Assembly: GCA_033283165.1 (NCBI GenBank)
Contig: JAWMQL010000004.1
Span: 310,001 to 374,000, forward strand
DNA length: 64,000 bases
Direction of reading: 5' to 3'
Source: JAWMQL01 sp033283165
GTDB taxonomy: Bacteria > Pseudomonadota > Gammaproteobacteria > Pseudomonadales > Halieaceae
Of the stretch, positions 1-8,238 are shown piece by piece. Every line of letters starts with the position of its first letter. The stretch's first letter is position 1. The notes beneath the pieces were generated by a model. The model was not told where the DNA came from and did not search any database. It saw nothing but the letters and a program-made list of their open reading frames with translations. The position numbers and the translations under genes are program-made.

Positions 1-415
1 CGACGGTGTAGTTGGGGTCTTCGATCGGCACCTGACCCTCTATGAAGCTCATGACAAAAAAAGGGGCGCCCAGCACACCCGGATCATCTTCAAACCCGAT
101 AAGGGGTGCGACGGGTATACCGGGACGCCCTGAAAGGACCTCAATAGCGCGGTACTGCAGTTCGATCTCCACGGCAAAATGGTCCGTCTGTTGCGGATAG
201 ACTGGGGGTTCGCTGGATTCTATCCGGACGACGACCCGATCCTGGTTACGCCGGCCATGCCGGGAGTAGCTGACGGGCATGATCAGGGTGGTTGCCGAGT
301 AGCCACTGCCCTTTGGGCGGTCTGTCCCCCCCTCCAGCCTGACGGACTCCACCCCATGCCAATGCCGGTTCAGCCATTGCTGCAGTGCTTCGTCAAACGC
401 CCCCCCGACTCTCAT
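1..415 (-). CDS. Aminoglycoside-phosphotransferase-like (APH family) protein, N-terminal part
   Basis: About 138 residues are visible before the gene leaves the window. The start is ATG at 415, preceded by a good GGGAGG ribosome binding site. The N-terminal half of an APH/choline-kinase-like fold is present, including the segment FFVMSFIEG followed by the VP..DP stretch typical of the acyl-CoA-dehydrogenase-associated phosphotransferase subfamily. The catalytic loop and Mg-binding Asp lie outside the window, so activity cannot be judged. Family members phosphorylate small hydroxylated compounds, possibly hydroxyacyl-CoA intermediates. The gene diverges from the DUF1214 gene at 757, and the shared intergenic region carries two inverted repeats. 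The substrate is unknown. Confidence 0.75.
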   Translation of the reverse strand, partial: MRVGGAFDEALQQWLNRHWHGVESVRLEGGTDRPKGSGYSATTLIMPVSYSRHGRRNQDRVVVRIESSEPPVYPQQTDHFAVEIELQYRAIEVLSGRPGIPVAPLIGFEDDPGVLGAPFFVMSFIEGQVPIEDPNYTV

Positions 416-756
416 GGGTGGGTTACCTCCCGGGCTAGGTATTGAAGCGCTGTGCGGGCGGCCGTGGCGCACCTGGCTAGTTTCTTCATTATTATGGCTT
501 TACTTATATAGTAATTTAAAGTGATAATAATCATAGATGATTAAGCGGCATGTCGCAAGTTGTTTAAAAAAATTCTCCAAGGCCGTTATTCCATCCTGAA
601 GACCTTTTCCTGGTTCAACTATATGAAGGTTCTGGCATTATCGAAGTCGTCAAAGTAACTAATGATGATAATCATTAAAAGTCACTATATACTGACTGAA
701 TATTGAGCCGATGAATGCAGAACAAGCTAACTAACAGGAATGCGGAGTAGCGTAAA
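416..756. promoter_or_regulatory. Divergent AT-rich promoter region with two inverted repeats
   Basis: This 341-base intergenic stretch separates the divergent phosphotransferase and DUF1214 genes and is much AT-richer than the flanks. It contains a perfect inverted repeat TAATCAT-ag-ATGATTA at 528-543 and a second, TAATGAT-gata-ATCATTA, at 660-677. The same TAATCAT/ATGATTA half-sites recur at 10905-10923 in front of the TonB receptor and MarR genes. I infer operators for one regulator, plausibly the MarR protein at 11040. I see no convincing gene in this stretch. Confidence 0.6.
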
Positions 757-1854
757 ATGATTGAAGCCGAACAGCGGGTGGTTGATGGTGCTGTCTGGGA
801 TGAGTTTTGCGACTCGCTCAAGGCGGCAGGTAAGGTTATCCGAAGTGAAAAAGCGCCCAGAGATGCCTTCAACCAGGCCGAGGGATACCGCTACCTGGCT
901 CGCCTGCTGCGGGGCGGACTGGAGAGTTTCCTGGAGTATCGTGATCCCTTGTTTCCCCAGCTGCGATGCGGCGTGCACGAGACAATCAAGATTGGCGCCG
1001 ACAATCCGGATAACCGCTACGAGAGCGCTGCGATCAGTCCGAATTTTGACTATCGAATTTATGGCAAGCGCGGCACAGTGGATTATCTGGGGATAAGTTC
1101 GATCAGTAACAAGTATGCAGCTGGCGGCACCATGGAAGTGACAGGCCACATCGATCATCGACAGCTGACGATCGACGACGAGGGTGATATCGAGATTATT
1201 GTCAGCCACACTGAAAAACCGGGTAACTGGCTGCCCATGGCGGAAAATTCTAACGCCATTACGGTGCGCCAAACCTTTCAGGATCGCATCAGTGAAAAGC
1301 GCGCCGAGCTGAAAATCGAGCGGATCGGTGCTGCTGCCGATCGGCCAACGCCGCTCACCGCCCAGGCGTTGGAGCAGGGCTTGAAGGGGGCGGCCATGTT
1401 CGTCCGGGGAACCGCGAGCATGTTCGAGGACTGGGCCGAGAGCTTCCTGCCCACCCTGAACGAGCTTCCCCCGGCTGACCAGGAATACTGCCAGTCCATT
1501 GGTGGTGATCCCAATATCTTCTATTTCCATAGCGCCTGGCGCCTTGCCGCGGACGAGGTGCTGGTCATAGACGCGCCGGAGATCCCCGTGTGCCAGACCT
1601 GGAACTTCCAGCTGGACAACTGGTGGATGGAATCACTGGACTATCGCTACCACACCATCCACGTCAACAAGCATACTGCGTATTACAATGATGATGGCAG
1701 CGTGCGCCTTATCGTAAGCCATACCGATCCCGGGCTGTCCAACTGGATCGAGACGGCAGGTCACCCTATGGGCACCATGTGCTGGCGTTGGATTGGTGCG
1801 GACAGTCACCCGCTACTGAGTACTCAGGTCATGAAGCTGGCGGATCTCAAATGA
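757..1854 (+). CDS. DUF1214-type protein
   Basis: Cytoplasmic protein of 365 residues. The start is ATG at 757 with GGAG nine bases upstream. The C-terminal region (about 255-360), with segments such as WNFQLDNWWMESLDYR and DPGLSNWIETAGHPMGTMCWRW, matches the DUF1214 pattern I know from proteins encoded near sterol and aromatic degradation genes. No catalytic residues are defined for this family. No signal peptide is visible, unlike the related exported protein at 5378-6814. It overlaps the following sulfotransferase by ATGA, so the two are translationally coupled. The function is unknown; the context suggests handling of a hydrophobic substrate. Confidence 0.75.
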   Translation: MIEAEQRVVDGAVWDEFCDSLKAAGKVIRSEKAPRDAFNQAEGYRYLARLLRGGLESFLEYRDPLFPQLRCGVHETIKIGADNPDNRYESAAISPNFDYRIYGKRGTVDYLGISSISNKYAAGGTMEVTGHIDHRQLTIDDEGDIEIIVSHTEKPGNWLPMAENSNAITVRQTFQDRISEKRAELKIERIGAAADRPTPLTAQALEQGLKGAAMFVRGTASMFEDWAESFLPTLNELPPADQEYCQSIGGDPNIFYFHSAWRLAADEVLVIDAPEIPVCQTWNFQLDNWWMESLDYRYHTIHVNKHTAYYNDDGSVRLIVSHTDPGLSNWIETAGHPMGTMCWRWIGADSHPLLSTQVMKLADLK

Positions 1855-3014
1855 CTTCCGAGATCAATTTTGATGCCGATTCCGTGGTAGATGAGGCTGT
1901 AGAGCGGACAGGATTTGACGACTTCGGTGAGACGCCGTATCGCGAAGGTCTCGAGGCGCTGCTTGCGACCTATGACCGCAACGTGCCTCACCCGGTGGCC
2001 CGGAAACGCTGCCACGCCCGGGTCCGGTCCCAGCTGGCGACCCGGCTCAGACTTGAAAATGCCTTCAAAAGTATCGACGGCTGGCAGACCGAGGAAATTC
2101 GTGCGCCAGTGTTCGTTACCGGGTTGCCGCGTTCGGGCACTTCGGCCCTTTCCAACCTGCTTGAAGTGGATCCCCGAAATCGCAGTCCACTTCAGTGGGA
2201 GGTGCAATTTCCGGACGTATGGCCGGGTAGCAGGCCGGGAGAGAAGGACCCCCGCTATGATTCTCTGGCCAGCGCTATAGAAGCGTCGCGTGATTCTGAA
2301 TTTGCCAGGATTCATTACCTGGATGCGAATACGCCGGCGGAGTGCGTGCAGCTGCATGTTTACGCACTCCATGGCGTATTAACGGGCGTGGAGGTGATGC
2401 TTGAACCCTATCGCAGCTGGTTGCTTGCGCAGGACTTTGGGCCACTGTACCGCTTCCAGAAAAAGGTCATGCAGTTGCTGGCGTGGCGGCATCCCGGCAA
2501 GTGCTGGATGCTCAAGGCGCCCGCCCATATGTGGGGCATCGACGCCATCCTCGAGAACTTTCCGGATGCGCGTTTCGTCTGGTGCCACCGCGATCCGCAA
2601 ATAGTCGTCCCTTCCATAAACAGCATGACCAGAACACTCATGAAGAAGTACCTGGAGGACTACAGCCATCTGGATATGGGAGAGATCGGCCGCAAGGTGA
2701 TGGAGTGGTATGCGCTGTCGCTGGAACGAGGCCTGGAGCAACGTTCCCGCCTTCCGCAGAAGTTGTTTGTAGACAGCTCCCAGCAGGCATTTGTCGATGA
2801 CCCCATGCGCGTAGTGGAGAAGGTGTATGACGCTTTGGGTATCGAGCTTGGGCCCGATACCCGGGCAATGATGCAAGCGCACGTAGACGCGAATCCGAAA
2901 GGCAAGCACGGCAAACATGAGTACCATCTAGAGGAATATGGACTGACCCGCCAGATGGTTGATGAACGATTTGCCTTCTATACGAACGACCAGCGCTGGC
3001 CCATCAGTGCATGA
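1851..3014 (+). CDS. Sulfotransferase family protein
   Basis: The start is ATG at 1851, overlapping the stop of the DUF1214 gene (ATGA); this gives 387 residues. An upstream in-frame start at 1779 would lie inside the previous gene. Residues 82-97 contain FVTGLPRSGTSALSNL, the PAPS 5'-phosphosulfate-binding loop of the Sulfotransfer_3 family. A second conserved segment, FPDARFVWCHRDP, contributes to 3'-phosphate binding. Family members transfer sulfate from PAPS to hydroxyl groups, although many bacterial Sulfotransfer_3 proteins have no known substrate. Its position among an SDR, a P450 and DUF1214 proteins suggests a hydroxylated lipid or steroid-like substrate, which is inference. Confidence 0.8.
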   Translation: MTSEINFDADSVVDEAVERTGFDDFGETPYREGLEALLATYDRNVPHPVARKRCHARVRSQLATRLRLENAFKSIDGWQTEEIRAPVFVTGLPRSGTSALSNLLEVDPRNRSPLQWEVQFPDVWPGSRPGEKDPRYDSLASAIEASRDSEFARIHYLDANTPAECVQLHVYALHGVLTGVEVMLEPYRSWLLAQDFGPLYRFQKKVMQLLAWRHPGKCWMLKAPAHMWGIDAILENFPDARFVWCHRDPQIVVPSINSMTRTLMKKYLEDYSHLDMGEIGRKVMEWYALSLERGLEQRSRLPQKLFVDSSQQAFVDDPMRVVEKVYDALGIELGPDTRAMMQAHVDANPKGKHGKHEYHLEEYGLTRQMVDERFAFYTNDQRWPISA

Positions 3015-3063
3015 CGGGGACAGGGCGTTATGCCCGGGGAGGAAACAGCTTGAGAAAGGATGT

Positions 3064-3813
3064 ATGAATGCTCACTTAAGCGGTAAGCGTGTTCTTGTCG
3101 TTGGTGCCTCTTCCGGTATTGGTTCGGAAGTGGCTCTACACGCCTCTCGTGCTGGCGCCCGCGTAGCCATTGCCGGACGCCGGTTGCACAAATTACAGGA
3201 GGTAGCAGTTCGCTGTGGTGATCAAAGTCTTGCGATAAGGTGTGATGTGCATGAAGAAAGCGATTGCAGGGACTTGATCGACCAGGTCGTCAGTATCTTT
3301 GGCGGCCTCGACCAGATTGTCTACTGCACGGCAATTAATCCGCTGCGCAAACTGGCTGATGCCGAAGCTGCGCTTTGGCACGACGTGATGGCCACCAACG
3401 TAGTCGGGGCGTCGCTGGTAGTGCGGGCAGCACTCGCACCACTGCGCGCAGTTGGTGGTAGAGTAGTAGTCATTTCCGCAACGTCGATTGCTCGCCCCCT
3501 GCCCGGCATGGGCCCCTATGTTTCAAGTAAAGCGGCGTTGGAAACAATGGTGCGCGCCTGGCGTTCTGAACATCCGGACATCAGCTTTTCCAATGTGGCT
3601 GTGGGCAATACTGTGGGTACGGAGGTGAGTGCCACCTGGGATCCCGAATTGTTTGAGGAGCTCCTGGCCGTCTGGCTGGCGGGTGGCTATGTCACGGATA
3701 ATGGCCCCGGTGCGATGTCGGTACCGGATTGCGCAACGGCAATTCTGATGGCGATGAGTTCCCCCGTTGATTTGCGCCATGTCTCAGTGAACCCGGCCCC
3801 AGAGAATGATTAA
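3064..3813 (+). CDS. Short-chain dehydrogenase/reductase (SDR)
   Basis: The start is ATG at 3064; the open frame runs further upstream, but only from here does the Rossmann fold begin. The protein has 249 residues. It shows the classical nucleotide-binding GASSGIG at 14-20 and the catalytic YVSSK pair Tyr152/Lys156, with Ser138 or Ser141 in the usual position. The NNAG motif is replaced by a CTAI segment near 88-91, so the protein is somewhat divergent. An Arg pair after beta-2 (GRR, 38-40) suggests NADP preference. It probably oxidises or reduces an alcohol/ketone. It lies 49 bases after the sulfotransferase and 26 bases before the NTF2-like gene, in an apparent operon from 757. Confidence 0.85.
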   Translation: MNAHLSGKRVLVVGASSGIGSEVALHASRAGARVAIAGRRLHKLQEVAVRCGDQSLAIRCDVHEESDCRDLIDQVVSIFGGLDQIVYCTAINPLRKLADAEAALWHDVMATNVVGASLVVRAALAPLRAVGGRVVVISATSIARPLPGMGPYVSSKAALETMVRAWRSEHPDISFSNVAVGNTVGTEVSATWDPELFEELLAVWLAGGYVTDNGPGAMSVPDCATAILMAMSSPVDLRHVSVNPAPEND

Positions 3814-3839
3814 TTTGATTGGCAACCGAGGATACGGCA

Positions 3840-4259
3840 GTGGATAAACGAACGATTCCGCGGTACCTGGCAAACCAGTACGTGCGCATCGTCGATGATT
3901 GTAAATTCGACCAGATGACCACCATCATGTGGCCGGACTTCAGCCTGCAGGGCCCGGGCTATAGCGTTGACTCCTGCGAGGGGTTCATTGATATTCTCGA
4001 ATTCCTGCGCAGATATAGCCGAACCTTTCATCAACTCGGATCACAGTTTGGTGAGTGGGAGGGTGAGGTCTACCATGGGGAAACCTATTGCGTTGCATCG
4101 CACTTCTATTCAGAAGATGGGCAGGAACGCAAACTGGATATGGGTATTCGTTATCGGGAAACCATCGAAATCCGTGAGGGTCAGGCCAGGTACAACACAC
4201 GCCACCTGAATCTCGTGTGGACCGAAGACCGGCCGCTGGGAGCTAACTCATACTCATGA
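3840..4259 (+). CDS. NTF2/SnoaL-like protein
   Basis: I chose GTG at 3840 because a GAGG site lies just upstream; an in-frame TTG at 3819 is the alternative. About 139 residues. Length and pattern (an initial helix RYLANQYVRIVDDCKFDQM, then beta strands rich in aromatics, ending HLNLVWTEDR) fit the nuclear-transport-factor-2 cone fold shared by SnoaL cyclases, ketosteroid isomerases and scytalone-dehydratase-like enzymes. Specific catalytic residues cannot be assigned. Its stop overlaps the ATG of a decayed SDR (ATGA), so the original operon continued. One of four NTF2-like proteins in the window. Confidence 0.65.
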   Translation: MDKRTIPRYLANQYVRIVDDCKFDQMTTIMWPDFSLQGPGYSVDSCEGFIDILEFLRRYSRTFHQLGSQFGEWEGEVYHGETYCVASHFYSEDGQERKLDMGIRYRETIEIREGQARYNTRHLNLVWTEDRPLGANSYS

Positions 4260-4560
4260 CCCGAAAGGTTGCCTTTGTTACCGGCGCCAGCCGTGACATC
4301 CGCGCTTGTGCAGCTATCTAATCAGCCCGGGATGGCTATGACCTGGCCCTCACGGCGCGCACACTGATATAAGGTGAAAGTAACGAGTACAGTAGCTGGG
4401 AGTCCACAAGCACTGCAACGCCAGGTGTCTGGAAACGACTGCCGCGGCGTGTCGAGAGCATGGCGCCGCGGTCCTGTTGCTGCCTTGGATATCCTCGATC
4501 TCCAATCAGTTCTGGCAGCGGCCGAATGCGCTCTGAACAATATCCGGATCAACCCCACAC
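4256..4560 (+). pseudogene. SDR remnant with stops and frameshifts
   Basis: The ATG at 4256 overlaps the upstream stop codon and begins an SDR N-terminus, MTRKVAFVTGASR, whose next residues DIRACAAI match a degraded GIGRACA helix. A stop follows at 4319, but reading on in frame gives ARDGYDLALTART, the expected beta-2 region. After another stop, two other frames give LETTAAACREHGAAVLLLP and then LDILDLQSVLAAAECAL, which match the alpha-C to beta-4 region. The NNAG, Ser and YxxxK parts are gone. This is a clear relic of an SDR that was once the last gene of the operon starting at 757. Confidence 0.75.
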
Positions 4561-4589
4561 GTTGTAGGCAATAGTTTATCCGAAAATAT

Positions 4590-5051
4590 TCATTCTTTGG
4601 GTGACGGTGCGCCTTTATTAAATAGGTGACTGTATTTTTCCATATTCCCGTCCTTTTCCCATTCCTTTAGAGCACGCTCAAGGCCCCAAAAATCTGGAAT
4701 TCCGTACATGAAATTCCATTTTCCAGACCCTCCGTAGATGAATTCGCTGATGCCCTCATAGGAGTAGTCGTGGCCGGCAGACGGCTCACCCGGTAGCGTT
4801 TCGTACCACTTGTTGACCACCCGGGAATCGTCAATAACGTGCCAGATGCTCCTGTTTGGAAGAAACTCTGGCCAGTTTTCCTGGGACCACTGAATGATTG
4901 CGTCGCGACCCTTGAATGTCCCGGACTTGCAATTTCCACCAATCGCGTCTTCAGCGAGCATCTCATACATTTCGTCCAGATCTCTACGATCAGTGGCAGC
5001 TCGCCACCGTATGAATAGTTCAGACACTTCGTTGCGATCAAATTCGGCCAT
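4590..5051 (-). CDS. NTF2/SnoaL-like protein
   Basis: Protein of 153 residues starting at ATG 5051 with AGGG upstream. The pattern (RWRAATDRRDLDEMYEMLAEDA, then GRDAII, then IWHVIDDSRVVNKWYETLPG) is that of a SnoaL-like/NTF2 polyketide-cyclase fold. The family contains isomerases, dehydratases and non-catalytic binding proteins, and no specific reaction can be given. It is transcribed from a promoter region that holds a perfect AT-rich palindrome (5180-5194). It faces the SDR relic on the opposite strand. Confidence 0.7.
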   Translation of the reverse strand: MAEFDRNEVSELFIRWRAATDRRDLDEMYEMLAEDAIGGNCKSGTFKGRDAIIQWSQENWPEFLPNRSIWHVIDDSRVVNKWYETLPGEPSAGHDYSYEGISEFIYGGSGKWNFMYGIPDFWGLERALKEWEKDGNMEKYSHLFNKGAPSPKE

Positions 5052-5377
5052 AGTCTTTTCCCTGTGTGGTCGGCAGAGCGTTCATCTTCCGAGAGATTCA
5101 CGAGTCGCGCCAAGCCGGCATCAGTACATCTACCGGGTTGCTTGTTGTTGCCGTATTCATTGTCTCGGAGTAAATAGGCATTATAAGTTATAATAACATA
5201 AAGTTACGAACATGCGAATTCCGTCAGTTCTTTCAAGTAGGCTCATCGGTATAGCCGGTTCACCTTCTTAACCGTCCTTTCAGTTTTGGACATGCTCTTA
5301 TCCAGATCACTCTGCTTCAATTAAAAGTAGCGGAACGGTCTCTTGGTGAATCAGGCGCTTTGGTTCGTCGCTCACAT
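5052..5377. promoter_or_regulatory. Intergenic region with 15-base perfect palindrome
   Basis: This 326-base stretch lies upstream of the minus-strand NTF2-like gene and downstream of the exported DUF1214-like gene. At 5180-5194 it contains ATTATAA-g-TTATAAT, a perfect palindrome about 130 bases upstream of the start at 5051, in a strongly AT-rich segment suitable for a promoter. A very short minus-strand frame near 5306-5374, starting with GTG, encodes about 22 residues and may be a gene tail; I could not identify it. Nothing else is recognisable. Confidence 0.45.
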
Positions 5378-6814
5378 TTAGTAATTCCTCCAACGTCTCT
5401 TGATCGCCTCCTGTCGTACAGCTACCTCACGTTCCCGTTGCTTCTGGGTCACTTTCCCGATATCGGGAGGTAGTATTTTTCGCAGCTCGTTTACGTGAAC
5501 GAGCATGGCTTCGGCGCTTGGTATTAGAGATTCTTGAGGTACCTCTCTAAAGCTGTATCTGATTACGAAGCTGCCAAAATCGTAGCCAGTAGTGTCCACC
5601 CATCCAGGTACGCCGGGATCTTCCTTCGCAATAATGAAGTAGCGCGTGCCATCGCTGGCCACGGGTAGTTGTGCGCCAGTTAGGCTACTGACATAGTTCT
5701 GTTGGTCTGGACCCTCAAACCAACGATTGTTTAGCTGGAAGCCAATATAATGCGGTTCTACTGGAGCAGTGGTCTTGACCAACAATACATGCTCTTCTGG
5801 AAGTTCGTATACACCGCCCGCGTAAAGCTGGCCGGCGCCTGCTACCCCGCCTGCGACTCCGTCCGATGGCAGGGCGGGAGGATTTATACCGTTAAGGGGA
5901 AGAGTCATAATCCCGTCACCGTTCCGATCGCCGGCGATTTCCAATGCTTGCTCCTGCAGTAACTGCCAGAACCGAATTTGATTTGGGAGTTCACGGGCAA
6001 TCTTCGAAAGCTTGCGACTCATGAAATCCGCGTCGATTGGTTTGCGACCCTTGCCGGTCTTGTCAATTCGAATGATCGACAGTTCCAGGGGAATTTCATC
6101 CTCCCAGTCGGAGAACACCTCACGAACTGACAGGAAATTGGCTTCCACTTCGCGAGTGGTATTTGTTGCCTGGCAGGTTATGGACTTGCGTGTCTGTAGA
6201 AAGCTAGCGGTGTATCCTTCGGGCCGCTCCGGGCCCAATAGAATTTCGAAGACACCGGAATCGTCAACCTCAAAGTCAAATGAGCGAATACTATCGAGTG
6301 TTTGGCTCCGACACTCCCGCATCTCGCTCAGGGTGCCGGTATCGCCCGGTACATTGGTGATTGTCTGAAAGATGACGATTCGGGGAGCTTTGGGCCCAGG
6401 CACTCTCCCGGAACTTCGCCACTCCTCCGTATTCATGGCTTTGCCGGTCACTTTATAGAAGCTCGACGCATTAACAGGTGCCTTCAGGTACATAGTGTCA
6501 GGATTCTCGCCTGTCCATTTTCGCAGCATATCCACTGAACGGTAGAACTCCGGAAACTCCGGGTCCATACGCATTTCCATTTCGATCATGCGTCCCAAAT
6601 GCGCTAGTAGATAGCGATAGCCTTCGGCGAGCTCACGATCCGAGGGCTGAGCCGGGAAGAGACCCTCATCTGTAATATTTTCCTGCGCGGTTTCGATTCC
6701 GGAAACAAACTCCGACCACGACTCATTGAGGTTTCCATTCTGGACGGTAGACGCGAAGCTACACGAGCCACACATGATTATGGCGATAGCTATCGCCCGC
6801 TGGGTTAATTTCAT
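5378..6814 (-). CDS. Exported DUF1214-like protein
   Basis: Protein of 478 residues beginning at ATG 6814 with a strong AAAGGAG site. Residues 1-22 form a Sec signal peptide (positive N-terminus, hydrophobic AIAIAIIMCGSC, FAS cleavage region), so it should be periplasmic. The body resembles the cytoplasmic protein at 757-1854: both have an EGYRYL motif early on, an NNRWFEG/DNWWMES-like motif and a late DPGVPGWVDTTGYDFGSF/DPGLSNWIETAGHPMG motif. It is therefore a paralogue with a longer central part. No catalytic site is known. It lies 119 bases downstream of the P450 gene and may belong to the same unit. Sequence predicts nothing about its ligand. Confidence 0.65.
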   Translation of the reverse strand: MKLTQRAIAIAIIMCGSCSFASTVQNGNLNESWSEFVSGIETAQENITDEGLFPAQPSDRELAEGYRYLLAHLGRMIEMEMRMDPEFPEFYRSVDMLRKWTGENPDTMYLKAPVNASSFYKVTGKAMNTEEWRSSGRVPGPKAPRIVIFQTITNVPGDTGTLSEMRECRSQTLDSIRSFDFEVDDSGVFEILLGPERPEGYTASFLQTRKSITCQATNTTREVEANFLSVREVFSDWEDEIPLELSIIRIDKTGKGRKPIDADFMSRKLSKIARELPNQIRFWQLLQEQALEIAGDRNGDGIMTLPLNGINPPALPSDGVAGGVAGAGQLYAGGVYELPEEHVLLVKTTAPVEPHYIGFQLNNRWFEGPDQQNYVSSLTGAQLPVASDGTRYFIIAKEDPGVPGWVDTTGYDFGSFVIRYSFREVPQESLIPSAEAMLVHVNELRKILPPDIGKVTQKQREREVAVRQEAIKRRWRNY

Positions 6815-6933
6815 AGCTGCTCTCCTTTAAACAAAACGAGATCACGCGGTATAGGTAATCTTGGCGTCAATTCGCGTGTGATAAAATCCGCTCGTCTGTG
6901 GCTACAAAGTCCTCTTCACTACCCTTCAACTGC

Positions 6934-8211
6934 TCATGCCTTGTCGAAGGTTATTGGCATTGCGCGAATACCCTGGACGAAGTTCGACTGGATATACTTC
7001 ACGGGGCCGGCAAACCGGGGGTTGTTCATACGACGCAATACCTCGCCCAACTGGATCTTCATTTCCAGCCTGGCCAGGTGCATGCCGAGGCAGTTGTGCT
7101 TGCCGTAACCGAAGGAGCGCATGTGCCGCTTGAAGTTGGGAATGCGCGAAGGCCGGTGGATATCGAACTCCTCCGCATCGTCGCCAAACAGGGTCGGGTC
7201 ATGGTTGGCGCCGTGATAGTACATCACGATCTTGTCACCCTTCCTGATTTCGACTTTGCCCAGTTCCGGGGCCACATGATCTTTGGTCGCCGTACGACGC
7301 ATACAAATGAAGGATGTGTTGTAGCGGAGCATTTCCTCGATGGCGTCGTCGAGTGCCGCCGGGTGTTCCTGCAGGTAGCGGTACTGTTCAGGGTGCTCCA
7401 TCAGGTTGCGCATACCTTGGGCAATGGCGGTGCGCGTGCTCTCGTTTCCGGCTGACATCAGCATCAGGCAGGTCCACAGGAATACTTCGTCACTCATCGG
7501 CTCGCCCTGCATGCTGCTGTTCAGCATCTGGGTGCACAGGTTTTTCTCAGTACGCCCGCGCCATTTCTGGGCCATCCCGGCGAAGTAGCCGATGACCTGC
7601 ATCGCCGCCACTTCTGCCGGCGTCATGCCATCGGCGCCAGGGACCTGGGTAAACTCGGGATCGTCACCAAAGAACATGGTATTGGTCCAATCGAAGAACT
7701 GCCGGCGTTCTTCCATGGGGATCTCAAATAACTCGAGGATGGTGATGAGTGGCATTTCCGCGGCGATGTCCTCGACAAACTCGCACTCGCCCTTGTCAAT
7801 TACCACGTCCACCACCTCTTTGGCGACCCGGCGCAGTTTTTCCCCGTAACTCGCCACTGTGGCTGGCAGGAAATTGTCGCGGATGAGCGTCCGGTACTCC
7901 AGGTTCCGTGGTGGGTCCATGTTCAGAAACATGTTCTGCTGTATGTTTTCCACCTGTTCCTTTGACATCTCCATCGGTATTGCGCTTCTGATCTCGGAGG
8001 AGAACAGGTGATTATTCATGGACACATAGTCGATCGCCTCCTTCTGCAGAACAGCCCAGTAGGGTACTCCCGTGACCGGGTCCTCGATCCTGACAGCCGG
8101 GCCGGCTTCGCGAATTTCAGCGATACGGTCGTTGGGCATGCCCTCGCCAATGAGTTTTGGATCCATCAGGTTGGCGTAGGGGCAGCGATCGGCTTGCCCG
8201 CTGACAGACAT
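6934..8211 (-). CDS. Cytochrome P450
   Basis: Soluble bacterial P450 of 425 residues. The heme-thiolate loop is FGYGKHNCLG with the ligand at Cys374. The I-helix carries MLMSAGNESTRTAI, the oxygen-activation region, with an Asn-Glu-Ser-Thr in place of the usual Asp/Glu-Thr pair. The K-helix EEMLRY supplies the ExxR motif. The pattern, including FGDDAEEFDIHRP, is similar to P450s acting on steroid side chains, terpenes or fatty acids (CYP125/CYP107-like groups), but the substrate is not determinable. It lies 27 bases downstream of the TonB receptor gene, suggesting co-transcription and uptake of the substrate by that receptor. No ferredoxin or reductase gene is nearby. Confidence 0.9.
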   Translation of the reverse strand: MSVSGQADRCPYANLMDPKLIGEGMPNDRIAEIREAGPAVRIEDPVTGVPYWAVLQKEAIDYVSMNNHLFSSEIRSAIPMEMSKEQVENIQQNMFLNMDPPRNLEYRTLIRDNFLPATVASYGEKLRRVAKEVVDVVIDKGECEFVEDIAAEMPLITILELFEIPMEERRQFFDWTNTMFFGDDPEFTQVPGADGMTPAEVAAMQVIGYFAGMAQKWRGRTEKNLCTQMLNSSMQGEPMSDEVFLWTCLMLMSAGNESTRTAIAQGMRNLMEHPEQYRYLQEHPAALDDAIEEMLRYNTSFICMRRTATKDHVAPELGKVEIRKGDKIVMYYHGANHDPTLFGDDAEEFDIHRPSRIPNFKRHMRSFGYGKHNCLGMHLARLEMKIQLGEVLRRMNNPRFAGPVKYIQSNFVQGIRAMPITFDKA

Positions 8212-8238
8212 GGACTTACCTCTTGTTCGTGTGTTTAG

